Below, in pieces: positions 34,803-47,011 of a stretch of DNA of 64,000 bases (positions are counted from its first letter, which is position 1; every line of letters begins with the position of its first letter). Location of the stretch: assembly GCA_013339895.1 (NCBI GenBank), contig JABACO010000002.1:7968924-8032923 (forward strand). Direction: 5' to 3'. Origin of the DNA: Ephydatia muelleri. Taxonomy: Eukaryota > Porifera > Demospongiae > Spongillida > Spongillidae. The translations under genes and the position numbers were made by a program. The notes beneath the pieces are model-generated. The model did not search any database and was not told where the DNA came from. It saw only the letters and a program-made list of their open reading frames with translations.

Positions 34803-36441
34803 GTATGAATGCATAATGATGGCATCTTTGCTCCAAGCATTGTGATTTATCCTGGGTGAGTAGTTTTTGCTGTGAAGGCTCTTTCATTGTATTCTAATCT
34901 GTGACATGCTGTAAAGGTTACAGAGGGCATCAATTAGATGAAGAGTTTGCTTAAGATGCAAGTACATGTACATATACCATAGTAGTGTGAAAGCGTATTT
35001 TCCAAATGTATACAGGCAATGGATTTAAATGGTTTTTCGATTATTAATCAGAATGAATTTATAGACATACATTGTGGACATTAGGCAATTACAAACTGTG
35101 TTAGTCAAATCTAAAATACTTTTAATTAACGAATGTGCCATGAAGTCACCTTTAATATCGACATTGTGGTCGGAGTAAACCCAGGTAAAAATCTCTTGCC
35201 ATGAAACCATGCATTTATTTCCGTTAAACGGTGTTTATTTTTCTTATAGCTCAGACGCCGTACAATTCTTACGAGACCATTCGCGATGGTCAGCGCGTGC
35301 GGCAACATTTAATGAATTGGAGAATGTCTAAACTACACATTAACCTGATGTATTGAATCTGCTACTGGGTTATGTCCAGTCAATTTATTACAACACAACA
35401 AAGTACATATGTATGTATTCTATACATGTATGTAGAGATTTTCGTACTAGTAACTTACAGTGTACAGTACATTGCAATTTATTTATAATTCAACTCCTCT
35501 GAACAATGTAGAGGTCAATATAATGTTTGTCAATAATCATATTCATTTAAGTGGTATGATTTTTTTGCAGCTGTCTTCACATGTTGCTTAGTAACATGTT
35601 AAGGTAGCTGAAGAAATGTGTTATGATAGTCAAACCACCTAATATTCACGAATGTGATTATTGCCAAAACTGAGTTTCATGTACAGTCTGCCCTCCTTAT
35701 AAGCATACTGCTTTATAAGCTCTTTTCCTCCTTATAAAGCTCAGGGGTGTGTACCTAAATTAATTCATAACCTGGGGGCAAAGGACAGTGTGTCTAGTCT
35801 TTTACAGTTTGTGGGAACATCTTTTCAGAGGAGGATTTTAGGTATCTAGTGTGTTTGCAGGACAAAATGCAGTTTAATGGTGTAATTAAATTAATAATGT
35901 TATTGTAGGTATATGCAAAAAAACATCGTTACAATCTCAAATTCCTTATAAGCTCAGGGAACAAAGATGGAGCTGATAAAGGACGAGCAACTGTATGCAT
36001 CAGAACAAAATTTATTTATCATATACCCTAAGTTAAATCTAACATTCATAGCATCTTTGATTTTATCATAATTTTTATTGTGTTTGGGTTTATTTTTATC
36101 AGGTTCCACCATTATAAATTGTTATCTATTCTTTTTTGATAAGTTTTTGTAGTGTTGTGTTACAATTTTATCCACGTAAAAATCATTCATCTTAAACGTC
36201 TGACTGTAAGGCCTCTTCTGTACATATGCCTCCTATGTTGAATAATGATTAGAATAATAATAACTGTAGGTGTATGTACACATGTATTCCTGCTGTGTTG
36301 TATATGAATTTAAATATGTGTAATTTTAATATTATTTTTACTATTATCTTAACCACATAGGATGGAAGTACAATATGGAGTGAGGACATGACATCCTTTA
36401 TTTCACACTACCATACATGTACACAGGTTTGAACCATGCAG

Positions 36442-36540
36442 AAAGGTCAGACAGCTCTTGACAGGGCCAGTGACAAGGGTGTCATTGTGATTGCGCAAGA
36501 GCTTCTCAAGTTCACTCCAAATGTCAACACCACAGACAAG
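36442..36540 (+). CDS. Ankyrin-repeat exon
   Basis: A 99-bp, phase-0 exon candidate (ccatgcag|AAAGGT ... GACAAG|gtatgaatg) coding exactly 33 residues, the length of one ankyrin repeat: KGQTALDRASDKG then IAQELLKFTPNVNTTDK. The GQTAL..A...G...I...LL pattern is the ankyrin signature. No neighbouring ankyrin exon is recognisable in this AT-rich repeat region, so it may be a relic of a larger gene. Confidence 0.5.
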
Positions 36541-36653
36541 GTATGAATGCACAATGATGTCATCTTTGCTCCAAGCATTGTGATTTATCCTGGGTGAGTA
36601 GTTTTTTTGCTGTGAAGGCTCTTTCATTGTATTCTAATCAGTGACGTAAAGTT

Positions 36654-37228
36654 TAGTGTTCCGGTTCGATCCATTCGAACCGAACATCGAACCGAACCGA
36701 CTTAATTCGAACCGAACTTCGAACGGTTCGTACTTAAAAATTATCAATGATAATTACTGGTTAAGTTAATTTTGTATGACCACAAAACAGTTACATGAAA
36801 TTCGGCACGTGCTCGCGCGAATCAGTGCCGAATTAACTGTTTCTTAAAAGAAAGTTAAGAAACAAAAGTAGATTGACCACTTTGAACTTTTGGGAATTAC
36901 GCTGCAATTTATTTATCATGCATTATACATTGACGAAGCATACGTCATACATGCATTCATGCAAATAAGTGTAATGTCCCGACTCCCGGGCGAGTGCTAG
37001 CTACAGTACTCTATCGTACGGTTCTTACGTATACCTGACTACATGTACTTGTACATAAAATAAACTAAAACCACAAACCAATCATCATTATGAATTCGCG
37101 GCGCTGGTATACAAGGCAATGAATTTTTAATGAGATGTTTGAAAGGTTTGAAAGATATTCGAACCGAACATCGAACCGAGTCGAACCTCGAACCGTTCGA
37201 TACCGGTTCGGTCCGAACCGGAACACTA
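36654..37228. mobile_element. hAT MITE with 8-bp target duplication
   Basis: 575-bp element with terminal TAGTGTTCCGGTTCG and CCGAACCGGAACACTA, many internal TTCGAACCGAAC sub-repeats near both ends, and an exact 8-bp duplication GTAAAGTT at 36646-36653 and 37229-37236. The paralogous segment at about 34911-34925 (ctgtaaaggttacag) is the empty site. No coding capacity. Confidence 0.85.
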
Positions 37229-38639
37229 GTAAAGTTTTCAGAAGGCATCAATTAGAAGAAGAGTTTCTTTAGGACGTAAAGTACTTCACTGAAAGCGTAA
37301 CTGTAAAAAGAATTCTACACTGGTTTTTTTTATACCGGGTTTTTCAATTGAAGGCAATGGATTTAAATGGTTTCTTAAGGGATTAAAGGATTATTAATCA
37401 AAATGAATTTATAGACATACATTGTGGACGTTAGGCAAATACAAACTGTGTTATTCAAGTCTAGAATACTTTGTAATTAATGAATGAGCTATAGCCAATA
37501 ATCAGATTCATTTATATGTAGGTGGTTTGACTATCATAACAAGTTTTTGGCATGTTACTAAGCAACATGTTCAGACAGCTGAAATATACCACTTAACTGA
37601 ATATGATTATTGGCAAAAATAATATTGACTCTAATGGTCAATTAATTTACCAATAATATTCAACATCCATTAACCTGAATTAAAGTATTAAATCTGCGAC
37701 TGCCAGTCAATTTATAAAAAACACTTAGTGCAGGCTTGTCTGCATGAGATGAATTAATTTGTTCTTGGTTAAAAATATAAAGTTCATTACAAGTTTAATG
37801 GGTATCAATGAGCACATGTAATTTCTTTAATAAGTGTTTCACTAGGTCTCAGAAATTATTCATTTACACTTTGATTTCCTATGCCCCAATAAATAATATT
37901 AATACAAGTCTAAAATCAAATAAAGAAAAATCACCATTTCATTGAGTATTATAATGAGCTATTAAAAGTCCATTATAAGCATTGTAATTGTTAGTGTTTT
38001 CTAGTTTGATTTAAATTTCAAATCTGAAGCACTAAATATTGTTTATAAAGACTGGACATAACCCAGTACCAGATTTAATACTTTAACTCGTAGTTTAGAA
38101 ATTCACCAATTCATTAAATGTTACCATACATTATTATATTAAACAAAAATCTCATGTCAATGGTTAAATTACAAGATCACTCCAAAGTACACCTGGTGTT
38201 CGCAAATGAAGGCAGCAGTTTTAAATGACTATGATTTCTGAATCAGATTATTACTCAAAATGAATTTATGGACAAACAAGGTGGAAGTTAGGGCAAAATG
38301 CAAACTTTGTATTTCAAATCTTTTTAACTAGCGAATGTGGTATAATAATGTATGACTACATTTAATGAATTGTTGAATTTCTAAAGTACAGAAAATTATC
38401 AGCTACAGTGTAATTTCAGGTCAATTTATAGAAGAACACGTAGTGATTTGAAGTTTGAAAACACTACAAATTACAATACTTTAAATGGACTATGACTTTT
38501 AATAGCTCACTATTATTTCATATAAAGTGTTTATTTACAGTATATGGAGAAAAAAATTCATTTATATCCAGTAATGATAAATAAATATAGAAAGCTTGGT
38601 TCAAATATCTGAAGCACTATTGGTCTTTTTTTTTATTGA

Positions 38640-40910
38640 CCCAGTAGCAGAATGCAAACACAGCAAAGTACATATGTATCAAATCAAATCAACGAAGTAA
38701 TAAAAATAGTTGAGCAAACATTTGTATCATTGCATTCAATTAGCATGTTAAGTTTACGCTATACAAAGTATATCAGTTACTTCATAAAAAATACATGTTC
38801 AGCAAATACACTGTACATGAATCCTATAGAGACCGGCTCTAAAAAAACCAAAGGAAAGAAAACAAGCACACATGTGTACATGTGATGATAACAGACAGAA
38901 CAAAGACAATAAAACAAACAACAAATAACACCAATTATATTTTAGAGCTTCAATCACATTCATAGTCATACTGCACATTACTGCAATGTTAGTGTAGTGA
39001 ACAGTAAAGTTTACAAACACCTGTACAGAAAATTAAGTGGTTATGATTGATACAAATTACAGATGTTTAAGTTCAAAATACAAATAATTTTATCTGGATA
39101 AAATTGCAACACTGTACATACTACAGAGACTTATTTTAAAGAGAACAATAAATGACTTGATAGAATCAAAGATGCAATGAAAGTTGGATTTAACCATTGA
39201 AATGAAGATTTTTTTAATGCATACATAAAACTTAGTTTTGCCAATAATCACATTCATTTGTATGTAGGTGAACAGATACCCTAACATGTTACTAAGCAAC
39301 ATGTTGAGACAGCTGCAAAAAACCATCATACCACCTAAATGAATATATTGACCTCTACTTAGTTTAATTAATTATCAAATGAATTGCAATGTACATGTAC
39401 AAGATAAAGCATTCACTGTACACTGTAAGCTACTAATTCTCTACATACATGTATTGAATACATACATGTGTACTTTGTTGTGTTTGCATTCTGCTGAACA
39501 TGTATTTTTTATGAAGTAACTGATATACTTTTTATATCGTAAACTTAACATGCAAATTGAATACAATGATACAAATGTTTGCTCAACTATTTGTATTACT
39601 TCTTTGATTTGATTTTGAATTGTATTGCTTATTCTTTGTCACAATTGTTAGATTTTGTTTCCTGTTGGTTTGATTGTTGCATAACTCATCAACCATAATT
39701 TATTTTGATAAGTCAGTTTCTTTATAAATGTACATACATGTTTCTTATACCGCACAAGTACCATATTTGAGCTGCCTTTTGTTTCCGTAAAAACAATTCA
39801 TCATTTATTTATTACATTACAAGTTTTAAATTTAAATTTGGTTTTAGATTCTAATATTTTTGGTAAATGGGAAATTCATGATGAGATTTTAAATGCCATC
39901 ATCCATACATGTACGTGTATATTGGATTCTTTCATAGCAAACTGGGTTGAGATGGATTTTTGGAAGCAAGGATTGCCCTCTGAAATCTTTTGTGCATTTA
40001 CATAGTCAAGAAGACAGGTATCACAGATTACCCACCACACAACCTGTTATCAATTTACTATAATTAAGGTGCATTTATTTAGACCAGTATATGTTTTGAT
40101 TGTGTATTATTATAGTACATGTAATAATAATAATAATAGTGCATTTATTCTCATTAGTGTATTCTTGTATCAACTATGAATGTAATTAAAGCTCTAAAAG
40201 ATAATTTGGTGTTATGTTGTTGTTTTGTTGTTCATTTTAGTGTCTTTGTTCTGATTGTTATCATCGCGTGTACACATTGTGCTTGTTTTTTTTCCTTTGG
40301 TTTTATTAGAGCGAGTCTTTATATTCGATTCATGTACGGTGTATTTGCTGAACATGTATTTTTTATGAAGTAACTGATATACTTTTTATAGCGTAAACTT
40401 AACATACAAATTGAATACAATGATACAAATGTTTGCTCAACTATTTTTATTACTTCGTTGATTTGATTTTGAATTGTTTTGCTTATTCTTTGTCACTATT
40501 GTTAGATTTTGTTTCCTGTTGGTTTGATTGTTCCATAACTCATCAACCATAATTTATTTTAATAAGTCGTTTCTTTATAAATGTACATACATGTTAATGT
40601 TTCTTATACCGCACAAGTACCATATTTGAGTTACATCTAAGCTGCCTTTTGTTTCCGTAAAAACAATTCATCATTTGTTTATTACATTAGAAGTTTTAAA
40701 TTTAAATTTGGTTTTAGATTTTAATATTTGTGGTACATGGGAAATTCATGATGATATTTTAAATGACATCATCCATACACTGTACATGTACATGTATATT
40801 GGATTCTTTCATAGCAAACTGGGTTGAGATGGATTTTTGGAAGCAAGGATTGCCCTCTGAAATCTTTTGTGCATTTACATAGTCAAGAAGACAGATTACC
40901 CACCACACAA
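38640..40910. repeat. Inverted and direct copies of an AT-rich repeat
   Basis: 38640-39000 is the inverse of parts of 39475-39660 and 40160-40460 (for example ttgagcaaacatttgtatcat versus its complement at 39570 and 40425). 39500-39990 is repeated directly at 40355-40895, and again in part at 48690-48790 and 48870-48990. No coding sequence seen. Confidence 0.65.
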
Positions 40911-41735
40911 CCTGTTATCAATTAACGCCATTTCCAGCTGATGTGTTCACATGGCAACATGTGTAATAAATTAAATTGTGTGAGTACTTGCAAAGTAGTA
41001 GCTTCAAATGCACTTGTATACTCTAAGCCTAGCTCTTGAAGAATAACTTACAGAATGGACTAGTGTATAGAAAATTAGGTTGAAATGTAAAGCACAATGT
41101 TGTTGTTTTTTTAATATGCATGGGGCAATTTTTGCAGAGACTTGTCAAAACAACAGAAAGCTGTTTTATCTGTAATGAGAACACCTGGTCAATGTGAAGG
41201 ACTTGGCTGGGTACTAATAACTATGCCAAATAATATGGCACACTATTGTTTCAGGCACTTTTAAAATCAGTGATTTATTGTGGATACATTCATGTATTAA
41301 TGTGTATACATTTTAAAGAAATCAATATTAAGACTTCTTGTGCATTGTTGATTTCCTCCTCATGAAATTCTAGTTATCAGAACAACAGTTTTATTGGTCA
41401 TTATTGGTCTGATGGAATGATAGCAGGAACACCATATGGTTACATGTTGTGGTCCTACAATAACTGTGTGTATGTGAACTACTATAGTGTGGCCAAGGGT
41501 TAATGAACCCAATCAAAACACTGTTTATCTGCTATTTGCATTTACTATTGCAATAGATTAGCTCAAATTACTAATATTTGCACTGATGCCATTAGTTATT
41601 ATCATTGCCCTTGCTCATAACATTGCAGTTGATGGCAATTAAAACCCAATCTAAACAGTGTTTACAGTGCAATATATTAACTGCAAGCTCAGATTGTTTC
41701 TGATCCATTATTCCCCTGTGCCTCTTTCACATCAG

Positions 41736-41827
41736 GTTGTGGCATTTATGCACATCTTTTCAAATGCACATCCTGAAAAGGCTCGTGCCATGGTGTGGGC
41801 ATTCAGCTCTCTTAGAGCACTGTCATG
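41736..41827 (+). CDS. Candidate exon, unknown protein
   Basis: 92-bp candidate exon with acceptor cacatcag|GTTGTG and donor TCATG|gtgagc, starting in phase 0 and ending in phase 2: VVAFMHIFSNAHPEKARAM then VWAFSSLRALSW. A copy lacking the 5' part is at about 49010-49065 (LGALSW). I do not recognise the family. It lies upstream of two further candidate exons in both duplicates (44125-44186, 44504-44639; 50135-50196, 50512-50725). Confidence 0.3.
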
Positions 41828-43087
41828 GTGAGCAAAATATAGTTAAGAACACTGAGTATGTCATTGGTTGTATCCGTGCACTGTTTTGTACTCAATGTGC
41901 CAGGCACTGTTAATTGTGACATTCAATTCTATTGTACCAATCTTCTAGGGTACCCCTGAATAAAGAAAATTGATTAGCGAATGTCCATGATTTTGTACAA
42001 TTTTTGTGGCAAGCTAAGCATTGGCAGTACATATGTTGCCACATTCTGCTTCAATGAACTTGTTTTTCATTTCATTTTGTAATTAATATTAATCATTATA
42101 CTTGTTTGCATCTACGTACATACACCATAACATGGGGATATCATTGTACAGTATTGATTTTGTTGAATTTGTATTGTTATTTGAGTTGATTCGCGAACAT
42201 TATTTTATGAATGTTTAATATATCTTATTTTGGTTTTACTAAGGTAAGGTAATGATACATACATACGATACATACTTCATGCTTATAACTAGTTTTTAAC
42301 ACTGAGAAAATCCTGTTTTGGATCATAATGTGACTTGTTGAACTTTTACACTTACTGTGCATGTAAATGTGATAGTTTAGACACATGTGCCCTTGAGCAT
42401 AGCATTTGTATGTAAGTTCTGTTTATCATCGAAGCTGTTTAGCCTAATTTTGTTTTGTTCTGTTTGATGTTACAGTATAGTTAATCAATGTATATATGTT
42501 AATTTTTATTTATTTTCTATACAATGCATCTTTGTAATTTTTAGAATATTATTTACATGTGGTGCCCATAATTACTTAATATTAAAACTTTGGTTCATAA
42601 TCTTGAGTGTCTAAAAAATATTATAATTATTAAATTATTTGTCTTTATTAGTCAAAGAAATAAAAAGTTGCTGGAATATTGATGAACTATTAATTTATAG
42701 TATACTTTTTATGTTTCTTAATCATCTTGACCAACCTGTACTTGCTTATGAAATCATACAATATCAACATGTACAGTACATGGATAAAACACTGATATAG
42801 ATTTTACAGCTATTTAATTTGCTAACTTCGTGTACTTTTACATGTAACTGGTAAATTGGTTCAGTTTATCACCAACATGCCTGTGGTGCGTCTGGTAGTG
42901 TAAATGAATCATTTCTGGTATCCCATAGAATATGTAGACATTTAAACACTTTGAAAAGGAAGTGCCTTTAAAGGAAAGTACATGTACTTATTGATACCAA
43001 TTAAATATTTAATAACTTGATACTATTAAGAATAAACAAGTATAATTAAAACACACAAAGTGCATGGTTAGGAAGACAGCGCTGTGT

Positions 43088-43227
43088 AAAGTTCAGTTAA
43101 TTTTGATATGATGAAATCATTTATTTTATTGTAGAGCAGTTGTGGTGAAAAGAAGTTGACTTCTTTTCACCACAACTGCTCTACAATAAAATAAATGATT
43201 TCATCATATCGAAATTAACTAAACTTT
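43088..43227. repeat. 140-bp near-perfect palindrome
   Basis: Two 69-70-base arms with only two mismatches meet at gaagttgacttc with almost no spacer. The left arm (attgtagagcagttgtgg...) is present once in the paralogous copy at 49379-49404, where no right arm follows. The palindrome therefore arose in this copy. Confidence 0.9.
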
Positions 43228-43687
43228 ATTAATTACCACGTATTATAAATATTTGCACTAGCTGTATCGTAAATGACAGATGATTGCAACATTTTTCATA
43301 ATCTAGAACTCATGAAGAAATAAATCAATGCACTCTAAATTAAATGAAGTGGTGACGAATTGTTCCATATGATGAATTGTAATACGGTACCATACTGTAT
43401 TTAGACATAACCAGTGGTCCCCAAAGCCTTCAATAATAATAATCTTTTTTGAGCCAAGATCCTGGTTGTCACATTCTATTCATCTTCTTCTCACACCCCT
43501 CCTCCTCCCCATCCTCTGCCTCCCAGAACACTTGGATCCCACTTGGAACAGCAAGCTACATGTAAGTATGGTTGCTAGGTAACCTGCATGCATGCACCCT
43601 ATGTTACACATTACCCTGATGTATACCTGTACGTCATTGTGTCCAACACATACACACATACATACATGTGCAGTATGTGCACACACA

Positions 43688-43829
43688 CCTGCACACCACA
43701 GAGCAGGTGCTCTTGGTGAAGGAGGGGTTGTATGGTGTCCAGGAACATGTCCACTGGTGTCTCTGATGTCTTGACAAGCTCAGTGCTCCCCAGCCCCCCA
43801 CGGCTGGTCAGGTGATCCCTGAGGTATAG
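43688..43829 (-). other. Conserved open island, candidate exon
   Basis: On the - strand this encodes DHLTSRGGLGSTELVKTS then PVDMFLDTIQPLLHQEHLLC. The copy at 49687-49828 differs at only about one or two bases, fewer than the surrounding duplicate. No family recognised. Confidence 0.25.
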
Positions 43830-44124
43830 TGTTTGTGATGTCCACGTTTAGACTACATGTATGGATCAGGAACTAGTAACTAAATCAAAGCCCTCTAAAC
43901 TCAATCAAGATTATGACCAACCAAACATATAACTAAATCAACACCTAGTTTTAAATTTCAATGAACAGATTGTTATGGCTACATGCATTTGTTATCATCA
44001 TTGCTCTTGGTCACAGTTGATGGCGACTAAATGTATACATGTACGCAGTGGTTATGGTTATGTATATACGCAGTATAAAATGTTTAATTTTTATTTTCAT
44101 TTGGCATTTGAATTGCCCATGCAG

Positions 44125-44186
44125 GTGTTTAAAACAGCCTACTTTAATCTACATGTCTTGGAGAAGGGACTTGTGTTAAAGCCAAG
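44125..44186 (+). CDS. Candidate exon of unknown gene, copy 1
   Basis: 62-bp exon candidate, acceptor cccatgcag|GTG, donor CCAAG|gtaaag, phase 0 to 2: VFKTAYFNLHVLEKGLVLKP. Its phase fits the candidate at 44504. Copy 2 at 50135-50196 differs by Y to F. Confidence 0.35.
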
Positions 44187-44503
44187 GTAAAGGAAGGAGG
44201 CTGTTGGAAAAGGTATGATTTTCCCTTTTAGATAGCACTGTTTTCCCCATGCAGTTATTGTTAGTTACAACTAGCTAAGCTATCAATTCTACAATTCTAC
44301 ATCACATCACATGAAAAGTGTGTGTGTTAACTGGAAATGTCATCCTGCGGCTTGTGCACATTCTCCACATGCATGCATGTGACTACACGATGACTAGTGT
44401 TGTGGTCTGTATCACTGCCAGCAGCATGTGGTCCCATTTCACCCCATCATGCAGTCAGGTACAGACCGTTGTGTGTGTGTTAAGGTAGTGTGATCTCTTG
44501 CAG

Positions 44504-44639
44504 AGAAGATCTCCACTGCCACCATGAGTTGGCCCTTGCTCACTATGTCATGGAGGAGTCAGTGAGCACAGCTCCAGGATTTGGGCCATGGATGGAGCCA
44601 GCAGGTTGTATCAATATGACCACTGTAGACCCAACATAG
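44504..44639 (+). pseudogene. Candidate exon of unknown gene, copy 1, with early stop
   Basis: Follows ctcttgcag| in phase 2: (R)EDLHCHHELALAHYVMEES then PGFGPWMEPAGC and a premature TAG at 44637-44639, where copy 2 (50512-50725) has TTG and stays open for 29 more codons. Confidence 0.35.
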
Positions 44640-44766
44640 GCTAATTCCTTAGTCCTCAACCACCAGCACATCTTTTCCTCTATTTCCATTCTATTGTGGA
44701 GTGTTTGTGATATCTGATATAATTCAAGGCCACTCGTGACGTTTCTTATGAAGTAGAATACATGTA

Positions 44767-45270
44767 TATGTAAGCTGTGTGTACGGCTATAACGAAGGGG
44801 GAATGGAGAGGAAGTGGTGACCCTGCAAATAAAAAGCTTGCCGATACTTGTCATGAATCTGGAACACCTTTTTCCCCCCAAGTTTTCTTGAGACTCCGTT
44901 ACAATTGCACATTCCGTTTTAGCACTGAATTTATAATTAGCTGTACTTCAACGGCAAGTGGCAACTTTTCTCTTGTCTGAATACCTTTACGGGGGCCAAC
45001 TAATCATTTTTGAGGGCAAGTGTAAGAAGTTGCCGCTTGCCGTTGAAATGTTTAGCAAATTATGCATGTGCAATTGTAACTGCATATAGTTTAATGCTTA
45101 GTTTCAGAAATGAACGTGTTCCTGACAAGTTTTTTTATTGTAGAGGGAAAGTGAGATTGGGGAGGAGGGCAGGAGTGTCAGCTTGCAAACAAACTGTATG
45201 ATTAACGAACTGAATGAAATTATATTACAAGTGGCTAGTTGGGTTACGCCCCCGACTGGATGACGTCACC
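44767..45270 (+). repeat. Segment 'Y', copy 1 (NLR 5'-flank type)
   Basis: Homologous in reverse to 57990-58414, the region upstream of the gene C start exon. It contains tatgtaagctgtgtgtacgg at the X junction and gactggatgacgtca near the other end. No NLR exon follows here; a retroelement ORF begins instead. Confidence 0.8.
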
Positions 45271-46182
45271 AGTTGGAGAGCCTCCCGGGGATGGGACTGG
45301 ACGCGCACCGCCAGGAATATATTCCAAGCCTCTAGCCATGAAGCCAGGTCGTGCACTTGCCTCCTAGCGGGGCGTTGCTTCTTGCTACTAGTACCTTGCC
45401 TCTCGCGCCCGCCAAACATTGGGTCGTCATGCGCGGGTAGTAATTTATCAAATTTGATAAACTTACCCTGCTTGATGCGACGGACCAAATGCTTGGGAGG
45501 AGTAGCAGTACACGAGACGAAGGGAGAGTCTGCCAGAGGGCCAAGATCGCTGCTGCTGCCGCTGGACCTAGAGCTTGAGTACTTGCGGTGTCTTCGGCGA
45601 TGACGGCGGCGGCGGGAACGGCTGCGATGCCTGTTCGAAGAGGACCGCGATGAAGAGCTGTCACTTGGGCTGCGCGAGCGCGAGTGGTGGCGCTTTTTCT
45701 TATGCCGGCGGGTGGTTCTGCCGGATCGTTTCTGCACCGAGCGAGATCGAGTGGTCTTCTCGCGGTGTGTCTTGTGGGGTCGCTCCAGGCTGACAGGACG
45801 TGCGTGTTGCAAAGCTGGGCGGGCAGTGGTACGCTCTCGGGCAAACCTTGCGGCGTCAACACGATCGTCGGGATCCACGTCCGAGGAGCGGTCTTCTTCT
45901 AAGGACGATTCGTTTTGTTTGTCTGCATCGTCATCGTCGGCGAGCGACTCGTTCTGTGCATTCGCACCTTCTGCGTCTTCCTCCTCTGATTCGTCGCTGT
46001 TGCCAGTCCCTTCGCCCTCGGATTGGGCGTCGCTAGGGATGATGCCATTCTCCAGCATCCTGTCGACCAGTGCCTTCTTTGTGCCGGACATAGTGAGATT
46101 GGCCCCGATTAAGATGAACGCGCAAGACCTCGGCAGACAAACCCATTAAGTATGCGCGATCCCTCTCTCGTTCCGAATCCAT
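45225..46182 (-). pseudogene. Gag-like retroelement ORF with SAP motif and RS-rich region
   Basis: Translation can start at ATG 46182 (MDSERERDRAYLMGL). LSAEVLRVHLNRG followed, after a one-base shift in the CCCC run at 46103-46106, by SGTKKALVDRMLENG forms a SAP-type DNA-binding motif. From ATG 46091 the frame is open for 288 codons: an acidic Ser-rich part, a strongly basic RS-rich part (KKRHHSRSRSPSDSSS), then KQGKFIKFDKLLP and DLASWLEAWNIFLAV. The last two match the capsid-like family of the remnant at 24.4-25.1 kb. The C-terminus is cut at about 45270, where segment Y begins. GC content is far above the surroundings, consistent with an inserted element. Confidence 0.6.
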
Positions 46183-46439
46183 GATGATTGCTAGGATATA
46201 GATCCAGCTGCTGGGTGAACTGAGAGGATGTGTGTGTGGTGTGTGATGGGCTTATATGCATGCACCAGGGGGCGCCCTGGGGAGGTCTTGCCTTGCCTGA
46301 TTGCGTGTGATAGGCATGCAGTGTGGTAAGTGGCGGTTGATTTAGTCTATTGAGGTGGTTAGACACCTCTGTGGGCATGCACTTGCTAAATTTCCATTAA
46401 ACACTGTTTCTACCAAACAGTGCCTTGTTCTGCATCGTA

Positions 46440-47006
46440 GCACTAAGACGATGTAATTTGACCGCTACTGTACCTTCACTGAAAGCTTAACTGTAAAAAG
46501 ATTATTACAAAATATGTATACTGGGTTTTTGCAATTGATGGCAATGGTTTTAATTAGTAATAGGATTATTAATTGAAATGATTTTATAGACATACATTGG
46601 GGACGTTAACTGTGTTATTAATTAACAAATGTTCTATATTAATGTATATTGCAACATTTAATGATTTGGAGAATTTTCTAAACTACACATTAAAGTATTT
46701 AATCTGCTACTGCGTAATGTCCAGTCAATTTATTAAAAAAACATGTAGTGCTTCAGATTTGAAATTCAAATCAAACTTGAAAACACTAACAATTACAATG
46801 CATAAAATGGACTTTGCCATTTTATAACTCACTATTACATAATTTTAATACCCAATAAAATTGTGAATGTTCTTTATTTGCTTGTGACTTGTATTAATTG
46901 GGGCATATGAAATCAAAGTGTAAATGGTTGAATATCTAGACTTTGAAACACTTATTAAAGGAGATTACATGTGCTCATTGATACCCATTGAACTTGAATT
47001 GTGAAT
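46440..47006. other. AT-rich repeat sequence
   Basis: Related to 37280-37720 (cttcactgaaagc.taactgtaaaaag; acatacattg.ggacgtta). No gene recognised. Confidence 0.5.
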
Positions 47007-47011
47007 ATTAA

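Larger units (their letters stand above)
34900..38460. repeat. AT-rich dispersed repeat, several copies
   Basis: A block beginning ggcaatggatttaaatgg and running through tgaatttatagacatacattgtggac occurs at about 35013, 37352, 38205 (diverged) and 46533. It holds no coding sequence. Surrounding short motifs such as acatgttgcttagtaacatgtt recur in both directions. Confidence 0.6.
43380..44766 (+). repeat. Segmental duplicate 'X', copy 1
   Basis: About 95% identical by eye to 49500-50775, in direct orientation, 6 kb apart. It continues without a break into segment Y (44767-45270), which in the other locus is found inverted at 57990-58414. Confidence 0.85.

Noticed and set aside
45332-46149. 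Other-frame open stretches over the gag-like ORF on both strands
   Set aside because: GC-rich, RS-coding sequence leaves several frames open; only the SAP/RS/capsid-like frame shows domains.
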